Below, in pieces: positions 35,604-49,016 of a stretch of 64,000 nucleotides of DNA. A program made the position numbers and the translations under genes. Each line of letters starts with the position of its first letter. The first letter of the stretch is position 1. The notes beneath the pieces were generated by a model. That model was not told the origin of the DNA and made no database searches. It worked only from the letters and a program-made list of their open reading frames with translations. The DNA comes from Rotaria sp. Silwood1 (taxonomy: Eukaryota; Rotifera; Eurotatoria; Philodinida; Philodinidae), in NCBI GenBank assembly GCA_905250075.1, contig CAJNOP010000031.1:633308-697307 (forward strand). The letters are read 5' to 3'.

Positions 35604-36508
35604 TATAAGAAAAATAACTTAGCATTCAATGTATGTTGAAATCATAGGCTAGAACTTCATTTACTATCCGCTATTGGCTACAAACATAATCCATCAGAAT
35701 GATAATTTCAATCTTTTTGATATTCATCGTATAGGACAGGCTATGTTTATTTTTTGTACAAAAGCAATTTTTCCTCATCAAATAATGATTTTTTTAACTA
35801 ATGGATAGTTACTTTCTCGTTCTTGTATCTAAAATCATTTATAACAAGTGAACGTTGTCGTCAAATATTATCAATATTCTTCCTTTACAGATACGAATTG
35901 GAATTGTGTCTTTTTTTCATGATATAATAATATTAAAAGAATTTTTTTCTCTGCTTCATATTCTTTTCCGTTTCTGTCTTCAGTACGTTTGATTAGACTA
36001 TCAAGGATATCAACAAACTTATGATTGACATTGTATGATGATAACGGCTTGCCATGTACTAGTAGACAATCGCTAAACAGCTTTGCACATACAATCTTAC
36101 AAATAATAGTCTAGTTGAGAAAACGCCTTTGTATTGACCTAACCGTTTCCTATAAGAATGTCTATCTGATTATAACACTTTTATTTTGCAAAGATAAACA
36201 TTATTTCACTTTTAGAGAACATTCTATTAGAAACAATTTTGATATGAAAATCTTTTGAAAAATTAATAACAGAAATTATTTATTGTTATATGAATTTTCA
36301 GTGATTCTATTGATAGAAAACAATGTAAGTATGTACAAAAACCTTTCTATTGGTAAATGCATAGAACAAGTTGATTTTTATGAAAAAAGAATAAGCGAAT
36401 TGTTTTTCAAATAACTGAATTCATCAAACTATTTATTTTTACCATGTTTTCATAAATTCTAGTTTACAATTTAATTAATTAAATACAGAAGATAAAAAGC
36501 CACACAAA
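35604..36508. other. intergenic region, 3' flank of nuclear receptor copy 2
   Basis: About 0.9 kb of AT-rich DNA with no recognisable feature. Confidence 0.4.
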
Positions 36509-39500
36509 TTAATCAAAAAGCGCTTCTTCAGTTTGTTCAACAACATAATCAATAATATCTGTAAATTGCTGTGCTTCATGTGCTTCGACAATGGCCTCAC
36601 TTACAGAAAAAAGACATCGTAGAAGATTTGAAAAACGTATCACAGCTTGATGATGGCCATACTTATATAAAAGATATCGCCATGCTAAATCTGTATACAT
36701 ATCTTGAATAGATAAAATTGCTTTGATATTTGTTAAATTAGATTGAGTATTTTTTCTATAAACAGTATAGCTAATTGTCGAAAAAGCAAGAATTGCAAGT
36801 ATTAATTTAATAAATGTAACGTCAGAATCAAATCGATCAATAACACGTTTAATACAAACAATCGCAGATGGTTGAAATATCATTTCAGCAGACTTTACGA
36901 AAGACAAATCGTCTAATAACCTTGCTTGACATAAAAGAAACATTCCACCAATAGTTGCTGTATATTCTACTGTACTTTCAAGTAAAATCGTACGATCATG
37001 TTGAGATAATAAGAGACAATCACGATTTTTCTCGAATACAAGTTGAACTTTACTCAACAGTGATATAAAAAAATGCTGAACTGATGAATGTTTAAATCGT
37101 AATTTGAGAGGTAGTCGATTTTGTTCTTCCAGAAAACGTTCGACAAATGCATATCCACTATTTTCATCGAAACGATGAACTAAATTTGATAAAAGATTCC
37201 ATTGATCCATACTTAATGTTGCTTGATCGAATTTTAAGAGATTTAATGTTGGAGCCTAAGAGAAAAAGAAACAAAATTAAATTTCTAAAGTAAATATTTT
37301 GAGAAACTACATTAAGGCCTCCCCCCCCTCAAAAATCAATCTCAGCCCAGAAACGTTCAAATGGGCTGAAATTTTGAGCATATGTTGGGGCTGAAGTGAG
37401 GAGGCTGTGGTAAAATTTTCAGCTCGGTTCGCGGGGATTTAACAGAGATATAAACCAAAGAAGGGTCAAAAATAGCTCAGTTTGGTACAAGGATTTCTCA
37501 GTCCAGGCTGGGTAAATATATTTAAATTTTTTTTTGTTGGAAAGAGCGCGTCAAGATGCAGGTCATTATAGAGTCCTTTTTTTTTAAATTCTTACTTTTT
37601 TTAGCGGAAAAAGGGGATCACAAGTTCAATGACTCAAAAAAAGCGCCAAAAATGAGTGTCTATGTGTGTACACCCAATAAAAAACAAAGCTTAATTAAAA
37701 AAAGGACTCTATGATGATCTGCATCTCGACGCGCTCTTTCAAACAAAAAAAATTTAAATATGTTGGACGGACCCGGACTGAGAAATCCTTGTACCAAAAT
37801 CAAAAAATCATAAATCGAGAAAAAACGAAAAACATTTCTGGATATTTCAAAAAAACCGCTGGTTTTTCAAAAACTGGTTCTCTGAAATTCTGGAATATTT
37901 CGGGAAAAAATGGAGGTTTTAGGAAAAATTTTTATTGATTTTGAAAGAGCAGACGACGGGCTATTTTCCTATGTATTTATCTCAATTTTGACAGTTCTCA
38001 CGAAAATTGACTTTTTTTGAGGGGGGGCTTAAGTTTGAAAAACAAATCTGAAAACATTCGAAATATTTTCAAACTTTTACAGTTTTTTCTTGGTTTATAC
38101 TAATTACTCGTCATATGAGTAATCAATTAAAATTTTGAAATTCATCAAATTCACTTGATTATATTACTTCGCTATTTTTTCTAAGAGAAACTCGATTTGA
38201 TGTTTTGGTTTGGTCACGTTTCATCGACAGGTGTATATTAAAACAGGTGATTGTGATAATAGGAATGAGAACATAATTCAATAGTTTATCTGATAGTGAC
38301 AACAAAATATATTTGTAATATTTTTCTAATCTTATTCAAATATTTATTTGAGGATAAAGAGGTTTTTTTCATTTTCTTTCATTCAATCAAGTATTTGTTG
38401 ATTTCAAAACATAAATTTTTTTTATTCTATGGAGCTTTATGCATATTATTGTCAAGTTGTTTCATCGTAAACATGTTGAACGCATCCTTTTTTTTTAATT
38501 CATTAATCATTACATACAAGTCTCGATTGTAGATGATAATATTTCCATTAAGTCTGTAGTACTAGCCCTTCAAACTGAGTGTGTGGGTATACAGAAACCC
38601 AATACTTATATTAACATTCGCTAATTGAAAATGTTTTTCTGGCCATTTAACCAATGTTTGCATTCGTTTTAAAAATATCGGATAGAACCGTCAATGTCTA
38701 ATTCATTTCTTTCTCTCCAAGACAAAAGTTCTTCAGGAAAGTTGTGAAATAGTTCAGAAAAAAAAATTATGTCGATCAAACGAAAAAATATCTGATGTTT
38801 TTAAACTTATCTAACACATGTGCTGATACTAATTTTACTTTTTGCTGACTTTGTGTTTGTGTATTTGAGTAATTTATTTTCATTTGTGTTAGTACATGTC
38901 ATTCTTAGAATATAATATATCTTAATTGAGGAAAATTTTATCATGAACTCTAAAATAATACAACTAAATACAGATGATACGACGGTTACGCTTATTGAAA
39001 ATGAACAGTATTATAAAGGTTTTCACAGGAATAAATACAACTTCAATCTTTTTCAGAAAAAAAAAAATCATTATTAAAATTCTATGGCATCATTATTACA
39101 TATCGTTAGGTAGAAATAATCTATTGATGATTTAATACTTCTTGTAGAAATTAAATTAATATAATATATGTAAAGAGTCTTACTTGATCAAATGGATATT
39201 TTTTATCCGGTGTCACTGATGTTGTTGACGTTAATGGTATTGAATTAATAATCAATTTTCTTTTTTCATTTCTCTTATTTTTCTTGCATCGAGATGATCG
39301 AATCATTTCAATACGCATTCCATTTATTAAACATTTTCGGAGTCTACATGAAGCACATATATGACGATTATTCATGGTAATAACACACTTATTCCCAGAT
39401 GAACATTGTAATGTTGACTAGAAGATTGAAAATAAATATGATGAAAAAAAAAAATAACGAAATGTTTTAAAAATTTCATTAACCTTTTGATTTTCTGCAT

Positions 39501-39669
39501 TTCGTTTAAAAAACATTTTACATGAATGACATACAATAGCACCATAATAAGAATAACGTGCAGATGCTCCACAAATTTTACATTTACATAGAACTGTTTT
39601 TGTTTGCCGCACAACAGTATTCGCAAATGTCGACACAGCATTCGAATCTTCAGTCAATGGTTCTTTCAT
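36509..39669 (-). CDS. nuclear receptor, array copy 2
   Basis: Exons 39669-39484 (186 bp), 39417-39184 (234 bp) and 37255-36509 (747 bp), all phase 0, give 388 residues. All eight zinc ligands are present (CKIC...CHSC, then CSSGNKC...CASC). The recognition helix is again CHSCKMFFKR, and the ligand-binding-domain signature is LLSQHDRTILLES. It is very close to copy 1 in protein and in intron 2 sequence, so the two are a recent duplicate pair. Its intron 2 (37256-39183) is about 1.4 kb longer than that of copy 1 because of two insertions at 37316-38028 and about 38206-38792. The C-terminal helix (DYVVEQTEEALFD) is intact. Confidence 0.9.
37316..38028. mobile_element. 713-bp TTAA-flanked foldback element in intron 2 of copy 2
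   Basis: It is flanked by TTAA duplications (37312-37315 and 38029-38032). The orthologous intron of copy 1 (near 28005-28025) has one TTAA and no insert, a clean empty site. Ends are imperfect inverted repeats rich in C: GGCCTCCCCCCCCTCAAAAA against GCCCCCCCTCAAAAAAAG. A second inverted repeat inside pairs about 37480-37580 with 37700-37800 (shared words AGAGCGCGTC, GGATTTCTCAGTCC). TTAA targeting suggests mobilisation by a piggyBac-type transposase. Confidence 0.85.
38206..38792. mobile_element. candidate second insertion in intron 2 of copy 2
   Basis: Intron sequences of copies 1 and 2 align up to about 38205 and again from about 38801. The roughly 590 bp between them has no counterpart in copy 1. 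The block is bracketed by the 8-mer TGATGTTT (38198-38205 and 38793-38800), possibly a target duplication. No inverted ends or coding frame are evident, so the element type is unknown. Confidence 0.5.
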
Positions 39670-42600
39670 TATTCAAGGTCAACTAAAACATACTTTCTTT
39701 GTAGATAATAACCCTGCTGGCTTAAGACAGAATTCAACGATCTAGGCAAATCAAACAGTAACCTCTACCTCCAGTGCATAACTATATTGTGTAGTAAAAC
39801 TTGATAGAGAAAAAGAATTGTTGCGTTCTTGTCAAGAAAAAAAACGAGAGAGAAAGAAGAGAATGTGTCGATCGACGATGCTTGTTCTTTAGTAAAAAGA
39901 AGAAATGTGGATTCAGTGCAAAAATAGCGATGCACCGAGTTGCCCTTGATGAACTTTTATTTATAAAAATAAAAAACTGGGCTAATCGTTTTACTTTTTT
40001 CTTCTTAAACCAGAATATGTATATTGTATTTGTTTTTTTGATGCAACCATTGTCCTAATATTGCTTAGTTCTATAATTTATGATTTTGAATCATTCTCTT
40101 TCTATAGAAACGTATATATGATGACGCAGCATACTAGAACATACTAAACAACAATCCCAAGTATCCATTTGCGCGACATGATAATATTGCTTCATTCTAC
40201 AATAATTGTGCAAAAGGGCAATACAACTGCAACAAGTACAACAGTTTCTGTGTTTTCAGACTATTTGTTTATTTTTGGCTTGTCAAATATGCTGTATAGA
40301 AGAAATTACCTTAATCGAAAATAATAAGATTAAATGAGTCCATTCAAATGTGTATATTTTTTTCTCTCTTCAATGATGTTTTTCTTGAGACAATTAAAAC
40401 ATTACGTAAATAATCATTGTAAATTGAATATTTTTCAATGTTACGGATTTGATTCATGTAAACATGCAATTTATTTTATGCGCACATGTAGAGAAAATTA
40501 TCCAAGTGAGTAAGTAATTAGAAAGCTTAAATTCTGTCAACCAAAAAAAAACAACTTCAACAGTGCAAAGAGAATATTAAAAGATTATCTATAGTGACAA
40601 TAACAAGGATTGTCTCAAGGAAATAAAGTGAAAAAAGTTTGATACATGCATGATGAGAAATATGACGATTAATAAGTAAAATTTATTAATTCATTTTTAT
40701 AACCTCTTAAAAAAGTATCTTCGAAGTTGCGTTCTTTTCTCGTTCAGACTTGATAGGAATAAATTACTGCTTTTGATTCTTCTTTTATAAAAAATAATAT
40801 TTTTGAATAATTTAATATTATATAATCAAAGTTTAGATATTAATTGTCAATCAATATGACATCATCATTATATTCAAATGACAATTTTCGTCATGCTTGA
40901 TAAATTAATGAAAACATAAAGTCACTTTTGTATACCTTTAGAAGGAATTAACTTACACAAAGAAAATAAATGACAATCAAATAATTAAAGGAGTCGAAAT
41001 TATCTTTTGGTAATCATTTTTGTAGTTTACAGAACAAGAACAATACGATGATCATTGCATTAAAGAAAAATACTGTTGGATTAAATCGAAAGTACTGTTG
41101 AATTGTACTAAAAGAAAATAGCTGTTTCGTTTGACAAATGCAAACAATAAGCATTAAGGATGGAGTGTAAGACGTTGTTTCAACTACATTAAACATCACA
41201 GAATTAGAGAAGAGTCTGAGATTTGTTGATGTGTTGTATTTTCATGAAACTACTCGTTAAAAAAAAAGATAAAAATTTTTTGTTTTTATCACAGATGAAT
41301 TAGAAAAAAAGAGTTTATTATCGACTAGTATTAGCTAATCTTTTTTCCTTCGCGTAGTAGATGTCTCCAAAGGAAAAATTTTCTTTGTTTTATAATCACA
41401 ATCTTGAAGAACTACTTGTTTTTATCTAAAGAAAATGATATCAGTATTGTACCAAACTAGTATTGCAAAAAAGAAAAATAATGTGTGGAAGCAAACATTA
41501 CAAAATTAGAAAAAAATGGATGAACCTGATCAAGGCTGAATTTAGCTCCTTTTAATCATATTTATCATAATTAAATTGACAAAGATTATGTAAAATAACT
41601 AAGACCATCATGTTGAAAATGACTTCTCTGAATACAAGACTTCCTATATAGTGGCAAGTCCAATGGCGCACTGAGATTAAGTTTAACACATCTAGTACTT
41701 TTTTGTAGGCTACATTTAAAACAATGTTGATATAAGAAATTGTATGTAAAAGAGCTATTTCTAATATGAAGATTAATGTATTATTATTTTCCAACGAACT
41801 AATGGATGAACGTTATTTCATTGAATTTAACATCTCTAATAATGGAATGTGTGCTTGAAGTAATCATTGAAAGAAAAAATATTCTGTTTAAGAGTCTTCA
41901 CTGTAATGACAATAATAATAGCATATTTTATCCCATGTTGTACTATTGATTTTCTTTCATAATAAAGACAATAGAAAATAATGTATCGTATCGTTAAACG
42001 GTGGACTGCACTAGATAAAATTTAAATATTTTAACTAAATATGTGATAGATGTAATCAGATCGTATTTGTATTGATTATTCCAAGAACAAATTATTCACT
42101 ATACATTTAGTACTTGAAAAAAATGTGTATTGTAGGATGTGATGCAGTGCTTAAAAACGTTGTAGTTTCAAATCGATTAGGTGTAAAATGGACAGAATTC
42201 GTAGTAGTTCCTCAATTCAGACATACATTTCGAAAGATTTCACGAAATATAAGAGTTTTTTATATTTCAAGAATATATTCAAATTCACCATTTTATTTTG
42301 TTTTTCAGTTGGTTTTCTAATAATAGTAATCAGAAGAAGAAAAATAAATCTATCCGATAGAGCCAAGAAATAAAATAGTTGAGTTAACTACGCTTTTTAC
42401 AAGTGGTAGTTCTGGTGATTAGGAACTCAGAATTCTCTAGATTTTTATTATGAATAACTTTTGATTTTTGACTTAAGAAAAAGAATAACTAATCTAACAG
42501 TACTTCATATTTCTGTCGGTGCTAAATAAAAAATTTATTTTTTCCTTTCCTTTTTGAAAGAAATAGCAAGAGAAGAATGTTTCTTGTATCTTCTACCGAT

Positions 42601-43610
42601 CATAAAACTTCTTGAATGGACTGAATATTTTTCTCCAGTGTCGTGAATATTATTTTAAAGATAATACGAAAAGGTTTCTTTAAATGAAATTGTATTATTC
42701 ATCAAAATCTTTTGCTCTTCTAAATTTTTTATTTGTATTTCGGGATTGAATAAAAAAATGAAAAATTTATAAGTTTGATCTGTTGATAACATTCATTATT
42801 ATTATCAACGAAATGTCATTGTAACTATTTGTACTCGAGATGTGTAAGATAAGCATTTTTGTATCGTGAATCGTGACTGCGCAAAGTGTTCTAACCATTA
42901 CCCTATCCTATTCTCTAGGATAGAGAACAAAATAACCCTGACATCTTTTATTTTTACCAAATCATGTAAAAATGATTGGTGAACGCAAATTGAAGATAAA
43001 TGAAATTTTTTTTTTTATAAAGATTAGTTCGATTATCGAAATATTCAACAATTGCCAAACTTAAGTTGTTGAATCAAGGATTTCACAATTTTAATAATTC
43101 GATCATCTAGATTACCATTAAAGTTAATCGATAGATGCTTTTTTCATACTTCATGATACGATTGTTACAAAAGTTTGAATGCATGACAATGCAAAAAATT
43201 TTAAAGTTTAATAAGTTGATTCATTTTAAACTAGAAGAATTCTTTTATATTCTATGTCATATGGAAAAATTTACATTAAAGAATAATTTTTAGAAATATT
43301 CTACGAGACACATTTTTGATAGAGAAAACTCGTTTGCAAAATTATTCCTATACAGATGGTTCAAATAAATGAGTCAATAACTTTATATTACTGTGGATTT
43401 TCAATGATCTTATCGAAATAAAGTTAAGCAGGTATATAAAACGAAAACTTTTTATTAATTTCATAAAGCTACTCGATTTTACCATTATAATGAAACCAAT
43501 GTTTTTTTCAAATAACTAAATAACAGTTATTTAATATTTATTTAAAGCATATATATTGTTTTAGCTATTCATATGTACAAACAACAAATTTAACATAGAA
43601 ATTCTTTTCA
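39670..43610. other. intergenic region between copies 2 and 3
   Basis: Roughly the first 400 bp (39700-40080) are the promoter side of copy 2 and resemble the corresponding flanks of copies 3-5. The remaining 3.5 kb is AT-rich with no gene. A patch at about 42860-42920 (minus strand) has a tRNA-like fragment (ATGGTTAGAACAC) but no complete cloverleaf. Confidence 0.45.
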
Positions 43611-46495
43611 CTATAAACAGAGTGTTTGTTCAGTTTGTTCAATCACATAATCAATCATCTCTGTAAACTTCTGTGATTCATGTGCTTCAACAATGGCCCA
43701 GATCACAAGAAAAAGGCATCTTAAAAGCTTTGAAAAACGTATCACAGCTTCACGATGACCATACTTATATAAAAGATACCGCCATGTTAAATCAGTATAC
43801 ATATCTTGAATAGGTAAAATTGCTTTGATATTTGTGAAACCAATCTGAATGTTTTTTCTATATACAGTATAATTGATTGTTGAGAAAGCAACTATTGCAA
43901 GTACTAGTTTAATAAATGTATTATCTGGATCAAGTTGATCAATAACACATTTGGTCAACATTGCTGCAGATGGATGAAATATCATTTCAGCAGATTCATA
44001 AAAAGGTGGATAATCGAATAATTTGTATTGACGTACTGTAAACATACCACCAACACTTGTTGTATATTCTACTGTAGATCGAAGTAATGCTGTACGATCA
44101 TGATGAGATAATGAAAGAAAATGACGATTTTTTTCGAATACGAGTTGAATATTACGTTTCATCGACGTAAAAAAATCATTAACTGACGAATGTTTGAAAC
44201 GTAATTTGAGAGGTAATCGATTTTGTTGATCTATAAAACGTTCGACAAATGCATATCCACTATTTTCATCGAAACGATGAACTAAATTTGATAAAAGATT
44301 CCATTGATCCACACTTAATATTGATTGATCAGATTCTAAGAGATTTAATGTTGGAATCTAAAAGAGTCGATAGAAAAATATTATTTTTAATAAGCAATTT
44401 GTTTAATAATTCACAAAATTTAACAAGATATCTCAGAATAATCTTGGGTACGTCATAATTTGTCTTCTGTTTCTTAATAAGTGTCTATATGAATAATAAC
44501 CATTTGAAATTCTTATCAGTAATCTGATACGTAGAAGTAAACAGTAAAAGTAGGTTTTGTATGAGTGAATTGTGTCACTATTGGGCAGTTAGTGGTTGGA
44601 GCAAGGGGGAAACGGCAGACTTTGTACTTGAAGGAAATTTACACTACTTAAACGCACTTCGAGCTACTTTAAAGTACTTTTCTGTAATTTTAAAGTACTT
44701 TGATGTATTTTAAGTATGCCGTTTCTCCCTTGGGTTGGAGAGTGTTCTGTTCATAAAAGCTATTTTGCTCAACAGATGTTGAATTTCTGTTTACTATTTA
44801 GTTGGTTTAGAAATAGTGATTGACCTGTAAAAACAAAAAAAGAACTGTCCATCTCAAATGAATATCGAGAGATGAATTGAACACGATCAAAAACAGTTGT
44901 TTTCTGACTTCACATAGAGAAAGAACCATCTTTTTTCTCTCATTGATATAAATCTGTTTATCAAAGTTTTCTAGAGTTTCTCGTACCATGAAAAATAGAC
45001 TTGCAAAATTGAAAATTAAGACTAACAATAGTATAGGATGATGGAAAATCTTACATATTTTCAAGATATATGCTTACTATTGTAATAGCTTTTTATTATA
45101 TTAAAATAAATTTGAAAACAGTTACTATCAGTCTACATAAGAAGAAACTTTCTTAAAGCTTTTTATAAGAAATAAAAGTACCATCGCAAACTATTTTTAG
45201 TTTGCCTGAAGTATTAATTTGATTCGACATCGAGTTGACTTTTTTGGGATAATACCTATGATTCACTATTCTAATATAACATTTTAGATTATTTATATGA
45301 GTCGATTGCTTCTAAAGAACTAACTATAATGCTAGTATATGTATTTCAGCATAATCACATCTTGACTCCATCGGACTAAGGCTAGACTTGATCGGATCAA
45401 GATCCAAGTTCAGGACCAACGCAACGGTTTATAGTGTAGAACTAGCAGCCATTTGTAACTTGATTATACTAAGATTATCATAAAGATTTTTCTGAAAACT
45501 ATATAGGATCTGTTAAAAGCTGAACTTGAGATGTTTATTAGACTTAGACTAAAGCATAATGTTGGGATTAGTAGTACAACTGGAGTTCCAGTGCGAATCT
45601 GAAACACGTTGTAGACATAGGGTTCGAGTCCGGATCTCAGAAGGTTTGATTCAACACGTTCTAATTGTATTTTACTTTGTAAAATTTTAGTCATGAAATG
45701 TAATTTAGTATTCATGATACAATAAAAATCTAGTTTAACAGTATACTTAATTCTGTTCGAACAGATTTCTTTGTCAGACAATCAAATCACTTCAACTGAA
45801 GAACTTTTATTATGAACTTAGATGAAGTAGATTTTTTGACAATTCTCATATTACTAGCAATTACATTAAGATAATAAACGTTGTTTTTTATATTTTAAAG
45901 GTAAAATCGTTAATTTTGATTATACTAAACTATTTTACATTGTCTTTTTTTTCTTATATCAACCCTTATAATGATCATACTAGTTAGACCAACTGAACAA
46001 TATCCAACATAAAGAAACTAACCTTCTCAGGCGTATATGTCTTGTTTACTGTCACTAACATTGTTGATGCTGATTGATTTAAATCAGTAATCGATTTTCT
46101 TTTTCTTTTTTTCTTGTTTTTCTTGAATCGTGAAGAACGAATCATTTCAATACACATTCCAATTTTGAAACATTTGGCAAGTCGGCATGAAGTACATACG
46201 TGACGATTATTCATTTTAATATCGCACTCATTACTAAAGTGACATTTTGATACTACCTAAATAAATCAATTTAAGTAAAGAAATAAAAAACATTGTAATT
46301 TCGATTAACTTCTCTATTTTCTGCATTTCGTTTGAAAAACATTTTGCATGAATGACATACAATGGCACCATAATAAGAATATCGAGCAGGAGCTTCACAA
46401 ATTTTACATTTACATGAAATAGTTTTCTTTTGTCGCTCAATACTAGAAGAAAGCATGTTTGATGCCGTTGAATCTTCAATAACTGTTCTTTCCAT
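43611..46495 (-). CDS. nuclear receptor, array copy 3
   Basis: Exons 46495-46310 (186 bp), 46256-46023 (234 bp) and 44357-43611 (747 bp), all phase 0, encode 388 residues. I chose the ATG at 46495 because it aligns with the starts of the other copies; an in-frame ATG lies upstream at 46540. Zinc ligands are complete (CKIC...CHSC and CHFSNEC...CTSC). The hinge is rich in Lys/Arg and looks like a nuclear-localisation signal (KKNKKKRKRK). The ligand-binding domain has LSLSHHDRTALLRS and an intact C-terminal helix (DYVIEQTEQTLCL). It groups with copy 4: both have the MERTVIEDSTASNMLSS-type N-terminus (MKRTV in copy 4). Confidence 0.9.
44602..44732. mobile_element. 131-bp MITE with 8-bp target duplication in intron 2 of copy 3
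   Basis: The inverted ends CAAGGGGGAAACGGC and CAAGGGAGAAACGGC are flanked by an exact 8-bp duplication GGTTGGAG (44594-44601 and 44733-44740). The interior is built of ACTTTAAAGTACTTT-type words. I did not find it in the corresponding introns of copies 4 and 5. An 8-bp duplication points to an hAT-family transposase. Confidence 0.88.
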
Positions 46496-46860
46496 TATTA
46501 AATCTGAAAATGTCACGTATATGCTTGGTAAAAAATGCACTGGTGAATTAGAGAACGAAGAAAAGAAGGCAAACGAGATATACCTTATGGCTTCAGTGCA
46601 TAAGCGAATTGTGACATTACGAAGGAACTGAAACGCAGAAAAGAAAAAGGCTTTTTTTCACGCGAACAAGAGAACGCATGCGTTAATTATCGATCGTTAG
46701 TTCTTGCTCGAGAGAAAAAAAAACGTGTTCTTTCTACAGAAAAATAGAAGAAACAAGTTGACCTTGATGACCTGTGTTTTTTTATTGATGTAAAAATAAA
46801 ATCAAATTTTTTATGATTTTCTTTTCTTCCACTGGTATACACCTGTTGTATTTTTCTATT
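46496..46860 (-). promoter_or_regulatory. conserved upstream block of the nuclear receptor genes
   Basis: A region before the ATG of copy 3 is recognisably shared with 39700-40080 (copy 2), 51030-51400 (copy 4) and about 54950-55150 (copy 5). The best-kept element, 65-125 bp before each start, reads on the plus strand CTTCAGTGCATAAGCGA followed by TTGTG in copy 3, with small changes in the others. It lies next to a GATATA(C/T)CTTAT run in copies 3 and 4. Conservation outside coding sequence suggests a shared core promoter, though recent duplication alone could explain part of it. Confidence 0.45.
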
Positions 46861-49016
46861 CTGACGATCGTATTAATTTCCTTAGTACTGAATCTTGTGA
46901 TCTTGATGTATTTTGTTTATATATATATAGTTATTGATTAAAGTAAAAGATATGAAAGATAAATAAGACTACTTTAGTGAAATACATTCTATAATTGATT
47001 CATTTTCTGATTGTTATGTAATAGTGTAATAAGTTTCTTACAGTACAGATTCTGCTATTTTTCTAGTCTTTATTTTTTACTTTGGTAAATATTATTCAAT
47101 TCTATTATTAAAAAAAATGTCCTTCAAGTTGAAAAGAATATTCCACTAGCAGAACAAACCTTTATATATTTAATTTACTTCAAAAATTCTTTAATGACAA
47201 TCAAAAAGCACATTAGATGACTATTGTCAAATAAATATATGCAATTATTACACACTTTTTTCATACAAACATACCACGTGATTTTCACGTGAATGAACAA
47301 ATCAAAGATTTTAATCTTCACGATTATAAAAATGACATGTAATGTCGAAAGAGAAATTCAAGGATTATGTCTATCGACAGTTTTTCATGTTATATAAAAG
47401 TATCTACAGTCAAACTGACATTTACAGTGATTAAAGGTCACACTGTTCTAAAATATCCGATAAAAAAAAATACTACGTAATTGTCATCGACTTTACTGTG
47501 TTGCTTTTTTGAATTACAAAATACCATCATTTACTTTATAATAATTGTTTTCATCATTTTAAGGTACTGCATTTTTTTCTATAATTACAAACAAATAATT
47601 TGAATTATATAAAGCTATATGAGTATAGCACGAACTTAGTAAAATGTGTACTTCACTATATCACTTCATCTGTAGCATTGATACATACATAGGGTAAATG
47701 AAAGACTATACTAAATTATGAGAAAAAAAAGGAATAATAGTTTACTTTTGAATGTAATATTCAAGATTATAGTATAATGATTAGCTATTCATTTAATTCA
47801 TGTGGTTAAACTTTCTCGTATATACAGAACTTGGAAGCATACCAGATAATAGTGTAATAAGTATAAGCATTAGTGTCTATGATAGTTTAGTTAGTTGAAT
47901 CGTCTCTTTAGAATTTTTCACATTGAATAGAATGAAAGAATTGATTTCTTCAAATGTCGATGTAACGAAGAAAAGACTCGCACTTACATCCACACCTACA
48001 CCCTCTAATAATGATTTACAGTTACAGAAAATATTCAATTGAATGGCTTTCTATTGACTAATACTTCAAATGATTCTTATTATTTAAGTATTAACAATGA
48101 TTAAGAACACATTATATGAATATTTTATGTCATATCAAACATTTCGATTAGTAATTTATGTTGATTTATACGGTTTATTTTAGTTTATTATCGGTATGTT
48201 TAGTTTATTATGAAATAATATCACTGATTTATAAAATAAATCATGAATATTCGTTTATTTGTATTTAACTATTGAAATAATTATTAAATAATAGTAAAAA
48301 TGTCTTGTTCAATCTCTATAGAAAAATACTATTTTCCTTACTTAGAAGATACTGTTTTAATGATTTTTTTTTTTGACAACTAAGTCATTGTGGGATGAAT
48401 TTAAAAAAAATATACCAATGAAAGATTTTTTTCTTTCATACTTCTAATTATGGAAATCATTTGGTAGTTTTATTACTTAATGTGATAATTTTGATAGAGA
48501 TCTTATAGTGGTTAGTAAAAACTTGTTGATTTATCATAAAATCTTATTTATCAGGCTCTTCAAATATTTCCTTATTGTTTTGTAACACATACAGACATGA
48601 TTTTTCTAATTATAGAAACAAAGAGATCATGAAATATTGATTATCATCTATAGCGATTAACTTATCTGAAATATTTTCAAGCATGCTACAATAAACAAAT
48701 ATTAGCATCAACGATTTCAATTCATACCTTTCATTCAAAATAATTTTTTGACCTTTCAAAAATTACAATATTAGTCTCGAAAAAGACCTAAGACAAAATT
48801 TCTATACTATTCTATTCAGAAAATGTACAAAACTTTGGTTGTAACTCATAGCTTCAACAGATTCCACAAAATAAATAGATATTTTGTCTTAAAACTTTTG
48901 ACCCATCCGTTAACTGAGCAATTTCTGCTTAATGTTTATTTCAAAGGTGTATACTGTTTAACCTAGGCATAAATATAAACAATAAAAAGAATAAAAACAA
49001 TGATTGCTACAAATTT
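46861..49016. other. intergenic, partly duplicated with 52130-52900
   Basis: The stretch at about 47100-47800 aligns with about 52130-52790 in the same orientation (for example ACATTAGATGACTATTGTCAA occurs at both, with one change). It is therefore part of the duplicated unit that created copies 3 and 4. No gene seen. Confidence 0.6.

Noticed and set aside
42860..42930. tRNA-like fragment on the minus strand (ATGGTTAGAACAC...)
   Set aside because: No complete acceptor or T arm could be paired. At best a tRNA relic.
45464..45781. 105-codon minus-strand frame
   Set aside because: It lies in intron 2 of receptor copy 3, and related introns of copies 4 and 5 do not keep the frame open.
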